Origin: Pseudovibrio exalbescens
GTDB taxonomy: Bacteria > Pseudomonadota > Alphaproteobacteria > Rhizobiales > Stappiaceae
Assembly: GCF_028737195.1 (NCBI RefSeq)
Contig: NZ_JAQZAJ010000004.1
Location: 1-64,000 of the forward strand
Reading direction: 5' to 3'
Length of the DNA: 64,000 nucleotides
Position 1 is the first letter of the stretch, and each line of letters opens with the position of its first letter. Positions 18,169 through 27,676 of this stretch are shown here, in pieces. The translations under genes and the position numbers were made by a program. Below the pieces are notes generated by a model. The model saw only the letters and a program-made list of their open reading frames with translations, did not search any database and was not told the origin of the DNA.

Positions 18169-19833
18169 TTAAGCAGCCTTGTGGCGGCGTACCGCAGTGA
18201 TGCGGAAGCGATTGGCCACGAATGCGGAATCTGTGAGACAGGCATTCCCCGCAGGATTGGCCCCGCTCACGTGATAGTCGCTGAAAGCCGCATTCTGGTT
18301 GACGAAAACGCTACCAGTCAGGTTGCAGGACAAGCCGACGCCCGCATCTGCAAATGCATCTGCGGCCCGATCAAGAACGCTCTCGTCTGTTGCGTAGATA
18401 CCCGCGGTGATGGCGCCTTTTGTCTTTGCGGCATTGGCTGCACGCTCAATTCCATCTTGGGTGTCGTCGACCGCAACAACGAAGCTGATCGGGCCAAACC
18501 GTTCTTCCAGATGAGCCTCAGAGTGAGCTGCATCGACCTTGAGGATCATCGGCGTTGCTGTGCGCGCCTCTTCAAGACCCTCTATGCCGGTGGATGGACG
18601 TACCACCTCACCCAAACCTTCGCTTTGCTTGACGCGCTCCAGCGTTGCGGGATTAACAATAGCACCGCAAATTCCGGCAGCACGGGCTGGATCGCCCAGC
18701 AGCTTGTCGACGGAGATCTTGATGCCTTCAGCTACCTGCTCAAAGGACTTGTGTCCCTGATCCGTTTCAATTCCCTCTCGTGGCACCCAAATCGCCTGCG
18801 GCGCTGTGCACATCTGACCACTGTACAGAGAGAGGGAGAAGCCGATGTTGGAGCACATACCCTTGAAGTTATCTGTCGAGGACACAACGATGGAGTTGAC
18901 GCCGGCTTCCTCGGTGTAGACCTGCGTGTTTTCCGGGGCGTTGTCGCGAACCCACTTGCCAAACGCGTTGGAGCCTGTGAAGTCGATGATGTTGATGTCC
19001 GCGTTGGTAACCAAGTCCTTGGTTTTTTCTGCGCCGGGCTCATCTGCAGCCAGCAGCAGCACGTTCGGGTCGAAGCCTGCCTCTGCCAAAACCTCGCGGC
19101 CAATCTTGATTGTAAGCGCTAGCGGCAGGATTGCCATCGGATGTGGCTTGACAATGACCGTGTTGCCAGTTGCAAGGCTGCCAAAGATGCCTGGGTAGCC
19201 ATTCCAGGTCGGGAAAGTCGCACAGCCAATGGTGAGCGCAATGCCTCTTGGTATTACCCGGAAGGATTTTTCCATGACAATCGGGTCGTGTTTGCCCTGC
19301 GGTTTGGTCCAAGTTGCCGAGCCCGGTGTCTTCGTCATTTCATCGAAGGCGTAGGCAACCGCTTCCAGACCACGGTCCTGCGCGTGCGGGCCTCCCGCTT
19401 GAAACGCCATCATGAAAGCTTGGCCGGTTGTATGCATCACTGCATTGGCCATCTCGAAAGAGTGACGATTGATGCGGTGCAGGATTTCAAGGCAGACACC
19501 AACTCGCGCTTCGATTGTGGCTTTACCCCAAGCTTTTCCTGCGGCCTTCGAGGCTAGGATCAACTCGTCAACGGTGGCCGACGGGTACTTGATATCTAAC
19601 GCCAGACCATAGGGGGACACCTCTTTGCCGACTGTGCCTGTGCCCGGATGTCCCTCAATTGAAAAGGTTTTTCCCAAGAGGTCCTTGAAGGCAGCTTCTC
19701 CGTCGTCCTTTGCGGTTTCCCCATAAACGCGAGGGCTCGGTGATTCCGGATAGGCCGACCAGAAGTCACGTTTGCGCAGCGCGTCACAGGCGGCGGTCAG
19801 GGTTTCCTGATGGGTCTTGAAATACTCACTCAT
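18169..19833 (-). CDS. paaN: Phenylacetate degradation aldehyde dehydrogenase PaaN
   Basis: A 554-residue aldehyde dehydrogenase of the PaaN type, which oxidises the ring-opened semialdehyde of the phenylacetyl-CoA pathway. The catalytic Cys lies in SGQMCTAPQAIWV and the general-base Glu in VYTEEAGVNSIVV. Unlike the roughly 680-residue PaaZ of E. coli there is no C-terminal MaoC-type hydratase domain, so the oxepin-CoA hydrolase step must come from another gene, not seen in this window. It is first in the leftward cluster paaN-ABC transporter-FadJ and divergent from paaG across a 212-base control region. Confidence 0.9.
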   Translation of the reverse strand: MSEYFKTHQETLTAACDALRKRDFWSAYPESPSPRVYGETAKDDGEAAFKDLLGKTFSIEGHPGTGTVGKEVSPYGLALDIKYPSATVDELILASKAAGKAWGKATIEARVGVCLEILHRINRHSFEMANAVMHTTGQAFMMAFQAGGPHAQDRGLEAVAYAFDEMTKTPGSATWTKPQGKHDPIVMEKSFRVIPRGIALTIGCATFPTWNGYPGIFGSLATGNTVIVKPHPMAILPLALTIKIGREVLAEAGFDPNVLLLAADEPGAEKTKDLVTNADINIIDFTGSNAFGKWVRDNAPENTQVYTEEAGVNSIVVSSTDNFKGMCSNIGFSLSLYSGQMCTAPQAIWVPREGIETDQGHKSFEQVAEGIKISVDKLLGDPARAAGICGAIVNPATLERVKQSEGLGEVVRPSTGIEGLEEARTATPMILKVDAAHSEAHLEERFGPISFVVAVDDTQDGIERAANAAKTKGAITAGIYATDESVLDRAADAFADAGVGLSCNLTGSVFVNQNAAFSDYHVSGANPAGNACLTDSAFVANRFRITAVRRHKAA

Positions 19834-19924
19834 CTATCTCTCCCAAACGATCCAAGCACTCGTTTAAATTGCAATGAGTAGCAGCGATGGATCAAAATTA
19901 TTTGTCTCACGTTCTTCGGTTATG

Positions 19925-19944
19925 ATTGACCGACCGGACGGATT
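19925..19944. promoter_or_regulatory. Candidate PaaR-type operator overlapping the paaG promoter
   Basis: ATTGACCGACCGGACGGATT is an imperfect dyad close to TGACCGACC-GGTCGGTCA, the style of site bound by TetR-type PaaR regulators. TTGACC inside it fits a -35 element, with GATAAT about 19 bases downstream. A related sequence lies in front of paaA. Placement in the paaN/paaG divergent gap suits control of both arms. Binding is inferred, not shown. Confidence 0.5.
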
Positions 19945-20045
19945 ATGCAAGATAATTTTATATTGATTGCAGAAAACGAACGATTTGAATAGCGAAAGCT
20001 AAGTGTTTCCGCGGTGTTGCGATTGAGACTCGGGAGGGACAGGCA

Positions 20046-20840
20046 ATGGCAGAGCAACCGGTACTGGTCGAAAAGAAGCAGTGTTTCACGGTGATAACCC
20101 TGAACCGGCCAGACAAGTTGAACGCCTTTAACGATGAACAGCATCGGGCACTTTTCGCCGCCATGAAAGAGGCGGGAGAGGACGGTGCCGTCAGAGCGGT
20201 TTTGTTGACAGGCGCTGGTCGCGGTTTCTGTGCAGGACAAGACCTCGGCGATCGAGACCCGGCAAAGATGGAGGATGGCGTTGATTTGGGAGCGACGCTG
20301 GAGACCTTCTACAATCCTCTCATTCGGCTGATCCGTTCGCTTCAAAAACCTGTCGTGTGCGCCGTAAATGGCGTAGCAGCCGGTGCCGGCGCTAACATTG
20401 CTCTTGCGTGCGATGTGGTTCTGGCAGCGAAATCCGCCCGCTTTATCCAAGCGTTCTCAAAAATCGGTCTTGTGCCTGATTCCGGCGGGACCTGGACAAT
20501 GACACAGCTCATTGGAGAGGCTCGGTCAAAGGCACTGATGCTGACCGGAGCGCCGTTGATGGCGGAGACCGCAGAGCAGTGGGGGCTCATCTGGCGTGCT
20601 GTTGAGGATGAGAACCTGATGGATGAGGCCCTCGCCATGGTGGAAAGTTTTGCGGTTGGGCCAACGCTTGGACTGGCCATGACCAAAATGGCGGTGCAGG
20701 CGGCGGCGACCAACTCGCTGGATGAACAGCTTGATCTGGAGCGCGACTACCAGCGCCGACTGGGGCGATCCGCGGATTACGCTGAAGGTGTGAGCGCTTT
20801 CTTGCAAAAGCGCGCCCCGAACTTTTCCGGGAGGGAATGA
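20046..20840 (+). CDS. paaG: 1,2-epoxyphenylacetyl-CoA isomerase PaaG
   Basis: A 264-residue crotonase-fold enzyme that isomerises ring-1,2-epoxyphenylacetyl-CoA to the oxepin form. Blocks include VITLNRPDKLNAFNDE, GAGRGFCAGQDLGDRDP, NGVAAGAGANIALACD and FSKIGLVPDSGGTW, the last with the Asp that is typical of PaaG in place of a hydratase Glu. It is first in the rightward arm. GGGAGG lies just upstream of ATG 20046, and paaI starts 1 base after its stop. Confidence 0.93.
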   Translation: MAEQPVLVEKKQCFTVITLNRPDKLNAFNDEQHRALFAAMKEAGEDGAVRAVLLTGAGRGFCAGQDLGDRDPAKMEDGVDLGATLETFYNPLIRLIRSLQKPVVCAVNGVAAGAGANIALACDVVLAAKSARFIQAFSKIGLVPDSGGTWTMTQLIGEARSKALMLTGAPLMAETAEQWGLIWRAVEDENLMDEALAMVESFAVGPTLGLAMTKMAVQAAATNSLDEQLDLERDYQRRLGRSADYAEGVSAFLQKRAPNFSGRE

Positions 20841-20841
20841 C

Positions 20842-21312
20842 ATGTCCGCTGAGCTAGGTAAACGGCCGAGCGACATGACGCCTGACGAACTGGCTGGCGC
20901 TTGTGCCCAGTCCATGTGGGCGGATGATGAAGCGTCGCAGCAGTTGGGTATGTCACTGGAGCATGTGGCCGCCGGGCATGCGCGGATCTCCATGCAAGTG
21001 ACCAACGCGATGTGCAATGGGCATGCTACTGCCCATGGTGGTTTCATTTTCGCGCTTGCGGACAGTGCCTTCGCCTTCGCCTGCAACAGCTACAACCCCC
21101 GCGTTGTTGCGCAACATTGCTCGATTACTTTTGTCGCCCCTGCATTTGAAGGCGACATGCTGGTCGCCACGGCCGAAGAAGTGACCCGTTTTGGCCGCAA
21201 TGGCATCTACGACATCCGGGTTACCAAAGAGGACGGCAGTTTGATTGCGGAGTTTCGCGGTCATTCGAGGCAAGTGCGCGGCACACATTTACCAGAGGGA
21301 CCAGAGGAATGA
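20842..21312 (+). CDS. paaI: Hydroxyphenylacetyl-CoA thioesterase PaaI
   Basis: A 156-residue hotdog-fold thioesterase that hydrolyses stalled phenylacetyl-CoA derivatives and frees CoA. The catalytic region NGHATAHGGFIFALADSAFAFACNSYN is characteristic of PaaI. The start is 1 base after the paaG stop and its own stop overlaps the paaJ start by 4 bases, so the three genes are tightly coupled. Confidence 0.93.
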   Translation: MSAELGKRPSDMTPDELAGACAQSMWADDEASQQLGMSLEHVAAGHARISMQVTNAMCNGHATAHGGFIFALADSAFAFACNSYNPRVVAQHCSITFVAPAFEGDMLVATAEEVTRFGRNGIYDIRVTKEDGSLIAEFRGHSRQVRGTHLPEGPEE

Positions 21313-22514
21313 CCATTCACGCATACATATGCGAAGGCACTCGCTCCGCGATTGGCAGGTATGGCGGCGCATTGGCGCCTGTTCGCCCTGATGACATGCT
21401 GGCCCATGTGATACGCGCTGTGATGGAGAAGGCTTCCGGCCTCCCGGGTGAAGCCGTCGAAGACGTCATTATGGGGTGTGCCAATCAGGCGGGCGAGGAC
21501 AACAGAAATGTCGCCCGCATGGGGGCATTGCTTGCCGGGCTGCCGATCTCTGTTCCAGGTACAACGATTAATCGCCTTTGCGGATCTGGTATGGACGCAA
21601 TTGGGCTGGCAGCGCGCTCCATCAAAGCGGGTGAAGCTGACGTCATGCTGGCCGGTGGGGTGGAGAGCATGTCTCGCGCGCCCTTTGTTATGCCGAAAGC
21701 CGAAACCGCCTATTCTCGCGCAAACGAAGTCTATGACACCACCATTGGGTGGCGGTTCGTGAACAAGCTCATGAAGAGCCAATATGGCATCGACTCCATG
21801 CCGGAGACTGCTGAGAACGTCGCCAAGGATTTTAACATCAGCCGTGCAGATCAGGACGCGTTCGCTTATAGAAGCCAGCAGCGCGCTTCGGCAGCTCAGG
21901 CGTCCGGACGCTTGAGGCAGGAAATCACAGCGATCGAAATTCCTCAACGCAAAGGAGCGCCCATCGTTGTTGATAGGGATGAGCACCCAAGAGAAACGAC
22001 GATTGAGAAACTTGCTTCGCTACCAACGCCGTTTCGTGCGGGTGGCTCGGTTACAGCGGGCAATGCTTCTGGGGTAAACGATGGCGCGGCGGCGGTGATC
22101 GTGGCATCTGAGGCGGCGGTGGAGCGTTATGGCTTGAAGCCCTTGGCGCGGATTTCCGGGTTGGCAACTGCCGGTGTTGAACCTCGTATCATGGGTATAG
22201 GCCCAGCCCCGGCTACTGAAAAGCTGCTCACGCGCCTCGGGCTTTCCATTTCAGATGTAGACCTGATTGAGTTGAATGAAGCTTTTGCCGCTCAGGCTTT
22301 GGCGACGCTGAGGCGCCTTGGCTTGCCAGACGATGCGGAACACGTGAACCCACATGGTGGTGCCATTGCGTTGGGCCATCCGCTTGGCATGTCCGGTGCG
22401 CGTCTGGCTCTGACTGCAGCTACAGAGATGCAGCTGCGCGGTGCGCGCCGAGCGCTGTGCACCATGTGCATTGGCGTAGGGCAGGGCATTGCCTTGATGC
22501 TTGAGCGCGTCTGA
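21309..22514 (+). CDS. paaJ: 3-oxoadipyl-CoA / 3-oxo-5,6-dehydrosuberyl-CoA thiolase
   Basis: A 401-residue thiolase that makes the two CoA-cleaving steps at the end of phenylacetate breakdown, giving acetyl-CoA and succinyl-CoA. The acyl-accepting Cys91 is in [12 protein letters not shown], the catalytic His in [19 protein letters not shown], and the second Cys in [14 protein letters not shown]. Its sequence also fits PcaF of the beta-ketoadipate pathway; the setting favours PaaJ. It overlaps paaI by 4 bases. Confidence 0.93.
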   Translation: MTIHAYICEGTRSAIGRYGGALAPVRPDDMLAHVIRAVMEKASGLPGEAVEDVIMGCANQAGEDNRNVARMGALLAGLPISVPGTTINRLCGSGMDAIGLAARSIKAGEADVMLAGGVESMSRAPFVMPKAETAYSRANEVYDTTIGWRFVNKLMKSQYGIDSMPETAENVAKDFNISRADQDAFAYRSQQRASAAQASGRLRQEITAIEIPQRKGAPIVVDRDEHPRETTIEKLASLPTPFRAGGSVTAGNASGVNDGAAAVIVASEAAVERYGLKPLARISGLATAGVEPRIMGIGPAPATEKLLTRLGLSISDVDLIELNEAFAAQALATLRRLGLPDDAEHVNPHGGAIALGHPLGMSGARLALTAATEMQLRGARRALCTMCIGVGQGIALMLERV

Positions 22515-22593
22515 ACGGTTTCAAGAACAAAGAAAACAGTGCCTGGCATGGGAGGGCAAGGATGCCGCCGGGCCGTCATGAGGAGGAAACACG

Positions 22594-23904
22594 ATGTTAG
22601 ACCTGTCCCCAAGGCCAGGTGATCTGGAGCCGATAGAAACCGCATCCCGTGATGAAATTGCGTCCGTTCAACTGGAGCGTCTGAAATGGTCTCTGGCGCA
22701 TGCCTATAACAACTCGCCATTTTATCGAAAGTCTTTTGACGATGCGGGTGTGCATCCGGAGGATTTGCGGCAGCTCTCTGATCTTGCAAAGTTCCCGTTC
22801 ACGGTGAAGTCGGACCTTCGTGAGAACTACCCATTCGGGATGTTCTCCGTGCCAAAAGAAAAATTGGCGCGCGTGCACGCCTCTTCTGGCACGACGGGCA
22901 GGCCGACCGTGGTCGGATATACTCGAAAGGACATTGATACCTGGGCATCCGTTGTGGCGCGTTCAATTCGCGCTTCCGGTGGGCGTGCTGGGGACATGGT
23001 GCATGTGGCCTACGGGTATGGACTGTTCACGGGCGGGCTTGGAGCCCACTATGGAGCTGAGGCGCTGGGCTGCACCGTTGTACCGGTTTCCGGGGGGATG
23101 ACAGAGCGTCAGGTAACCCTGATGCAGGACTTCCGTCCTGATATCATCATGGTAACACCGTCCTACATGCTTTCCATTCTGGATGAATTTCGGCATGCCG
23201 GTATAGACCCCCGTGAAAGCTCTATGAAGGTGGGCATCTTTGGGGCCGAGCCATGGACAAATGCCATGCGGAAGGAGATAGAGGATGCTTTCGACATGCA
23301 CGCTGTCGACATCTACGGTCTCTCTGAAGTTATGGGGCCGGGGGTCGCGAACGAATGTGTCGAGACCAAAGACGGTCTTCATATTTGGGAGGACCATTTC
23401 TATCCCGAGGTGATTGACCCTGAGACGGGTCAAGTGCTGCCAGACGGAGAAAAAGGTGAGCTTGTGTTTACTTCCCTCACCAAAGAAGCATTTCCGATCA
23501 TTCGCTATCGTACGCGTGACCTGACGCGCTTGCTGCCTGGTACAGCTCGCTCCATGCGCCGTATGGAGAAAGTGACCGGGCGTTCTGACGACATGATGAT
23601 TGTGCGGGGGGTGAACGTGTTCCCAACGCAGATTGAAGAGCAGGTTCTAAAGTGCTCCGGGCTTTCTCCGCACTACCGCATTGAACTGGTACGTGATGGG
23701 CGAATGGACACGATGATCGTCTTCTGCGAAGCGCTGCCTGACTCTGCGGGAGCTGAGGCGCGCGAACAAAGCGCGCGGGAGCTTGGGCACCATGTGAAGA
23801 GCGTGATCGGCATCTCCGTGAAGGTGAGGGTGCTTGATCCAGGTGCAATGGAACGGTCGGTAGGAAAGGCCAAACGTGTTGACGATAAACGCCTGACCGG
23901 CTAG
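22594..23904 (+). CDS. paaK: Phenylacetate-CoA ligase
   Basis: A 436-residue AMP-forming ligase that activates phenylacetate to phenylacetyl-CoA, the first committed step. The ATP-binding loop reads VHASSGTTGRPTVVGYT (about residues 91-107), and YGLSEVMGPGVANEC and the hinge region GRSDDMMIVRGVNVFP are typical. GAGGAAAC precedes ATG 22594. Length matches the family. It follows paaJ by about 80 bases and precedes the TetR regulator by 35. Confidence 0.95.
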   Translation: MLDLSPRPGDLEPIETASRDEIASVQLERLKWSLAHAYNNSPFYRKSFDDAGVHPEDLRQLSDLAKFPFTVKSDLRENYPFGMFSVPKEKLARVHASSGTTGRPTVVGYTRKDIDTWASVVARSIRASGGRAGDMVHVAYGYGLFTGGLGAHYGAEALGCTVVPVSGGMTERQVTLMQDFRPDIIMVTPSYMLSILDEFRHAGIDPRESSMKVGIFGAEPWTNAMRKEIEDAFDMHAVDIYGLSEVMGPGVANECVETKDGLHIWEDHFYPEVIDPETGQVLPDGEKGELVFTSLTKEAFPIIRYRTRDLTRLLPGTARSMRRMEKVTGRSDDMMIVRGVNVFPTQIEEQVLKCSGLSPHYRIELVRDGRMDTMIVFCEALPDSAGAEAREQSARELGHHVKSVIGISVKVRVLDPGAMERSVGKAKRVDDKRLTG

Positions 23905-23939
23905 CAAGTCGCCAATCTCCAGAAAAAGGATGGAAGCCA

Positions 23940-24536
23940 GTGGCCCGTACCAAAGCGGTTGACTACGACCAGAAGCGTGAATTGATCCTGACTACCGCTG
24001 CGAGCATGTTTGCTGCAGAAGGTTATGACCGATCATCAATGTCTTCACTCGCTGCGGCTTGCGGGATGTCCAAGGCCTTGCTTTACCACTACTACAAGAA
24101 CAAGGATGCCCTCCTTTACGATGTGATCAGAGGGCACCTTGAGGACTTGTGCGAGCGCGTTGAAGCGGCAGATGCGCCGACGGCTGGCGCAGAGGAGCGC
24201 CTCATGGGACTCTGCATTGCTTTGCTGCTCGGCTATCAGGATGCCGACAACGAGCACAAGGTGCAGCTCAATGCACTGAAGTTTCTTGGTCCGGAGGAAC
24301 AGGAGAGTATCAAGGCGCTTGAGCGACGTCTTGTAGTGGTGTTTGCCGATGCCATTCGCGGCATTAATCCGCGGTTTGCCGATGCAGATGACGTGCTGTT
24401 GAAGCCTGTGACCATGTCCTTGTTTGGAATGTTGAACTGGCACTACATGTGGTTCCGGCCGAATGGCCCTGTAAGTCGTGAAGACTACGCGGTAATTGTT
24501 ACGCAGATTATTGTTGCAGGTGCACGTTCCCTCTAG
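23940..24536 (+). CDS. TetR-family regulator, PaaR-like
   Basis: A 198-residue TetR repressor starting at GTG 23940, with AAGGA about 10 bases upstream. The helix-turn-helix lies at residues 20-60 (MFAAEGYDRSSMSSLAAACGMSKALLYHYYKNKDALLYDVI). Its position between paaK and paaX, and the TetR-style dyads before paaG and paaA, suggest it is the phenylacetyl-CoA-responsive repressor PaaR. An ATG at 23930 is out of frame and can be ignored. The gene has a second regulator, PaaX, immediately downstream. Confidence 0.82.
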   Translation: MARTKAVDYDQKRELILTTAASMFAAEGYDRSSMSSLAAACGMSKALLYHYYKNKDALLYDVIRGHLEDLCERVEAADAPTAGAEERLMGLCIALLLGYQDADNEHKVQLNALKFLGPEEQESIKALERRLVVVFADAIRGINPRFADADDVLLKPVTMSLFGMLNWHYMWFRPNGPVSREDYAVIVTQIIVAGARSL

Positions 24537-24607
24537 GCTGCTCCAAACGAATCCATGATTTGAGCCGTGGCCGTCCATTGTCTGCCCGGTCGGAGATGCC
24601 TCTGAGT

Positions 24608-25519
24608 ATGCCTGAGCTGCCCGTTGAGCCTGTCCTTGAGGACCTGATTTCCCATCTACATCGCCGCGAACGCCTTCGGGTTTGGTCTATTATCATCACC
24701 ATTTTTGGTGATGCTGTGCTGCCGCGTGGCGGCGAGGTTTGGCTGGGTTCGCTGCTTGAGATCTGCGAGAGGCTTCAAATCGAAGCGGGTTCTGTACGTG
24801 CTGCCATGTCGCGCCTTGCGCAGGATGGTTGGGTGTCCCGAGAGCGCTCCGGGCGCAAAAGCTTTTATCGATTGGCTGAGGCGGGGCGTGCTGAGTTCGA
24901 ACGGGCCAGCAAACGCATCTACGCGCCGCTTGACCGGAAGTGGGAAGGTTCGTGGACGATCCTGATTGTTTCGGAGGCGGCCGGTGAGGGGCGGGATGCA
25001 AGGCGGAGCCAGCTGAAAGCTTGTGGCTTCGGAGCTGTGGCACCAACAGTGTTCATCCGCCCGGAAGTGTCTGAGGGCTTGCCAGTTCCCACTCTGGAAC
25101 AGGGGGATTTCATCTTCACAAGCCGCCTTGAAGCGCCCTCCAACGCAGAAGCTTTGGGTGTTGTTGCCTGGAGTCTTGATGAGCTGGAGGAGGACTACAG
25201 CCGCTTTATGGATGTGTATGGTCCGCTCCATGAAACTCTGAAAGCCGGTGAACAGCTCACACCACTTTCCGCCATGGCAGCACGAACCTTGCTGATCCAT
25301 GACTTCAGGCGTTTGGTGCTGCGAGATCCTATGCTCCCGGCAGATGTTATCGGAGACAAGTGGATAGGCGACGAGGCGCGTCGTCTGGTTGCCAATTGCT
25401 ATTCGGCGCTCGCTTTTTCAAGTGATGAGTGGCTCTCTACTGTTGCCGAAGGCCCAGACGGCACTTTGGCAAATGCGAGTGACCGCACAGGCAATCGGTT
25501 TCGCGTCCTTGAAAGTTAA
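24608..25519 (+). CDS. paaX: Phenylacetate degradation repressor PaaX
   Basis: A protein of about 303 residues in the PaaX family. PaaX is a GntR-like winged-helix repressor whose ligand in E. coli is phenylacetyl-CoA. The N-terminal block [31 protein letters not shown] and [27 protein letters not shown] is diagnostic, and the C-terminal PaaX domain follows. The frame stays open up to TTG 24560; ATG 24608 gives the usual N-terminus with GGAG 12 bases upstream, and ATG 24596 is the alternative. Both a TetR and a PaaX regulator in one cluster is unusual. Confidence 0.9.
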   Translation: MPELPVEPVLEDLISHLHRRERLRVWSIIITIFGDAVLPRGGEVWLGSLLEICERLQIEAGSVRAAMSRLAQDGWVSRERSGRKSFYRLAEAGRAEFERASKRIYAPLDRKWEGSWTILIVSEAAGEGRDARRSQLKACGFGAVAPTVFIRPEVSEGLPVPTLEQGDFIFTSRLEAPSNAEALGVVAWSLDELEEDYSRFMDVYGPLHETLKAGEQLTPLSAMAARTLLIHDFRRLVLRDPMLPADVIGDKWIGDEARRLVANCYSALAFSSDEWLSTVAEGPDGTLANASDRTGNRFRVLES

Positions 25520-25536
25520 TATGTTGCGAAAAATTA

Positions 25537-25556
25537 ATTGACCGTCTGGTTTTTGT
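25537..25556. promoter_or_regulatory. Candidate PaaR-type operator overlapping the paaA promoter
   Basis: ATTGACCGTCTGGTTTTTGT shares its first eight bases and the CxGG core with the site before paaG. TTGACC would be the -35 element, with CATGAT 17 bases downstream as -10. The right half of the dyad is weaker than in the paaG copy. Confidence 0.42.
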
Positions 25557-25602
25557 AATACATGATTATCCCTATGAGCTTGGTACAAGCGGGAGGGACG
25601 CC

Positions 25603-26598
25603 ATGTATTCGCAAGGTCTGATTGGAGCCGATGGCTCGACTGTTGAGGACGAAGCGTTTCTGGAAGCTTTTCAGAAACGCATAGATGCCGAGCAGAAGAT
25701 CGAACCTAATGATCCGATGCCAGAGGGTTATCGACGAACACTGATCCGTCAGATTTCTCAGCACGCTCATTCCGAGATCGTCGGCATGTTGCCTGAGGGG
25801 AACTGGATTACGCGAGCCCCAACTTTGCGGCGGAAAGCCGCGTTGTTGGCGAAAGTGCAGGATGAGGGTGGGCACGGCCTTTACCTTTACTCGGCAGCCG
25901 AAACTCTGGGTGTAAGCCGTGAAGAGCTGACTGATCAGCTGCTCACAGGAGCTGCCAAATACTCGTCGATTTTCAACTATCCAGCCCTAACGTGGGCGGA
26001 TATCGGTGCAATCGGCTGGCTTGTCGATGGTGCGGCAATCATGAACCAGATCGCGTTGTGTCGGTGCTCCTATGGGCCATATTCGCGCGCCATGATCCGG
26101 ATTTGTAAAGAAGAGAGCTTTCATCAGCGGCAGGGCTACGAGATCCTGCTTACGCTGTGCCGTGGCACAGATGAGCAAAAGCAGCTGGCGCAAGAGGCGA
26201 TCAATCGAATTTGGTGGCCGGCCCTTATGATGTTCGGGCCGCATGATAGTGAATCCACCCATTCAGATCAGTCCATGCACTGGAAGATCAAGCGGTTCTC
26301 CAACGACAGTTTGCGCGACAAGTTCGTGAACGCGACGGTGCCGCAGGCCGACTATCTTGGGCTGAAGGTGCCAGATCCTAACCTCAAGTGGAATGAGGAA
26401 AAGCAAGGCTACGACTACAGCGATATCGATTGGGATGAGTTCTGGCGTGTCGTGAAAGGCGATGGGATTTGTAACCGGGACCGAATGAAGGCCCGCCGCA
26501 AAGCGCACCGGGAGGGCGCTTGGGTGCGCGAGGCAGCTCTCGCTTTTGCCGAGAAACGGGCTGCTGCAGCTGAGGCTGCCAAGACCGCAGCTGAATAA
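25603..26598 (+). CDS. paaA: Phenylacetyl-CoA epoxidase catalytic subunit PaaA
   Basis: A 331-residue di-iron oxygenase subunit of the PaaABCE complex, which adds oxygen across the aromatic ring of phenylacetyl-CoA to give the 1,2-epoxide. The ligand motifs are visible as [20 protein letters not shown] and [13 protein letters not shown]. The C-terminus has an Ala/Glu-rich tail after residue 310. It leads the paaABCDE operon and has a GGGAGGG ribosome binding site. Confidence 0.96.
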   Translation: MYSQGLIGADGSTVEDEAFLEAFQKRIDAEQKIEPNDPMPEGYRRTLIRQISQHAHSEIVGMLPEGNWITRAPTLRRKAALLAKVQDEGGHGLYLYSAAETLGVSREELTDQLLTGAAKYSSIFNYPALTWADIGAIGWLVDGAAIMNQIALCRCSYGPYSRAMIRICKEESFHQRQGYEILLTLCRGTDEQKQLAQEAINRIWWPALMMFGPHDSESTHSDQSMHWKIKRFSNDSLRDKFVNATVPQADYLGLKVPDPNLKWNEEKQGYDYSDIDWDEFWRVVKGDGICNRDRMKARRKAHREGAWVREAALAFAEKRAAAAEAAKTAAE

Positions 26599-26616
26599 TA
26601 ACTGGGAGATGATTTC

Positions 26617-26904
26617 ATGTCAGAAAAGCCAACGCCACTTTGGGAGGTTTTCATCCGTGCACGGAATGGCCTCAGCCATAAACATGCAGGGTCAATTCAT
26701 GCAGCAGATGCGGAAATGGCTCTGCAGGCGGCCCGCGATGTCTATACGCGTAGGGGAGAAGGGCAAAGCCTTTGGGTGGTTCGCTCAGACCAGATCGTCG
26801 CATCTGATCCGGTAGACAAGGACATGATGTTCGAGCCAACGGCATCGAAGATCTATCGACACCCAACCTTCTACGAGATCCCCGAGGAAGTCGGGAATAT
26901 GTGA
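26617..26904 (+). CDS. paaB: Phenylacetyl-CoA epoxidase subunit PaaB
   Basis: A 95-residue small subunit needed for assembly of the epoxidase complex. It matches the PaaB family along its length (WEVFIRARNGLSHKHAGSIHAADAEMALQAARDVYTRRGEG). It starts 18 bases after paaA and ends 8 bases before the paaC start. Confidence 0.95.
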   Translation: MSEKPTPLWEVFIRARNGLSHKHAGSIHAADAEMALQAARDVYTRRGEGQSLWVVRSDQIVASDPVDKDMMFEPTASKIYRHPTFYEIPEEVGNM

Positions 26905-26912
26905 GGTGCAGC

Positions 26913-27671
26913 ATGGTAGATAAAAAGTCCTTGTTCAATTACCTGCTGCGTCTGGGAGATGACCAGCAAATCTTGTCGCAGCGTCTTGGCGAATGGTGCG
27001 GTCATGCGCCTACGCTGGAAGAGGATCTGGCGCTGGCAAACATTGCGCTAGACCTATTGGGCCAGGCGCGTTCACTCTACACCTACGCCGGTGAGGTCGA
27101 AGGGCTGGGACGCGATGAAGATCAGCTAGCATTCTTGCGTTATGAGAACGACTACGTGAATGCGTTGATCGTCGAGCGTCCCAATGGTGACTTCGCGCAC
27201 ACTATCACGCGCCAATTCTTTTATTCCGTGTTCATGGATCTGCTTTGGAACGGCCTTCTCAAGTCCAGCGATGAAACTATTCGAGCCATCGCAGCCAAAG
27301 CGGTCAAGGAAGTTGATTATCACGTTCGCCACTCGGCCGAATGGGTGATCCGTCTTGGGCAAGGTACGGCCGAAAGCCGGGAACGAATGGTGGATGCGCT
27401 GGATGAGTTCGCCATTTATACAGGCGAGTTATTTGAGATGGACGCCCTTGCCACGGAAATGGCGGAGGCGGGTGTTGGTGTTGATCTCGCAGCCTTGCGT
27501 CCGCAGTGGGAAGCCGAAGTGAACAACATCCTGACGGACGCTGGTCTTGAAATGCCAAAGGTCAATTGGATGCAGACAGGTGGGCGTTCCGGCGAACACA
27601 CCGAACATCTGGGCCATATCTTGGCCGAGCTGCAATACATGCAGCGTACCTATCCTGGTATGACTTGGTGA
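26913..27671 (+). CDS. paaC: Phenylacetyl-CoA epoxidase subunit PaaC
   Basis: A 252-residue structural subunit with the ferritin-like fold of PaaA but degenerate metal ligands; it forms a heterodimer with PaaA. Recognisable segments are LRLGDDQQILSQRLGEWCGHAPTLEEDLALANIALDLLGQA and EVDYHVRHSAEWVIRLGQGT. ATG 26913 is preferred to GTG 26901 because GAGG sits 7 bases upstream. Confidence 0.95.
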   Translation: MVDKKSLFNYLLRLGDDQQILSQRLGEWCGHAPTLEEDLALANIALDLLGQARSLYTYAGEVEGLGRDEDQLAFLRYENDYVNALIVERPNGDFAHTITRQFFYSVFMDLLWNGLLKSSDETIRAIAAKAVKEVDYHVRHSAEWVIRLGQGTAESRERMVDALDEFAIYTGELFEMDALATEMAEAGVGVDLAALRPQWEAEVNNILTDAGLEMPKVNWMQTGGRSGEHTEHLGHILAELQYMQRTYPGMTW

Positions 27672-27676
27672 GTGCC

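Noticed and set aside
18181-19122. A 313-codon plus-strand frame inside paaN
   Set aside because: It is the antisense shadow of a full-length PaaN with catalytic residues in place.
27566-27676. A longer PaaD starting at 27566
   Set aside because: The extra 37 codons overlap the end of paaC out of frame; ATG 27677 directly after the paaC stop fits the family length.
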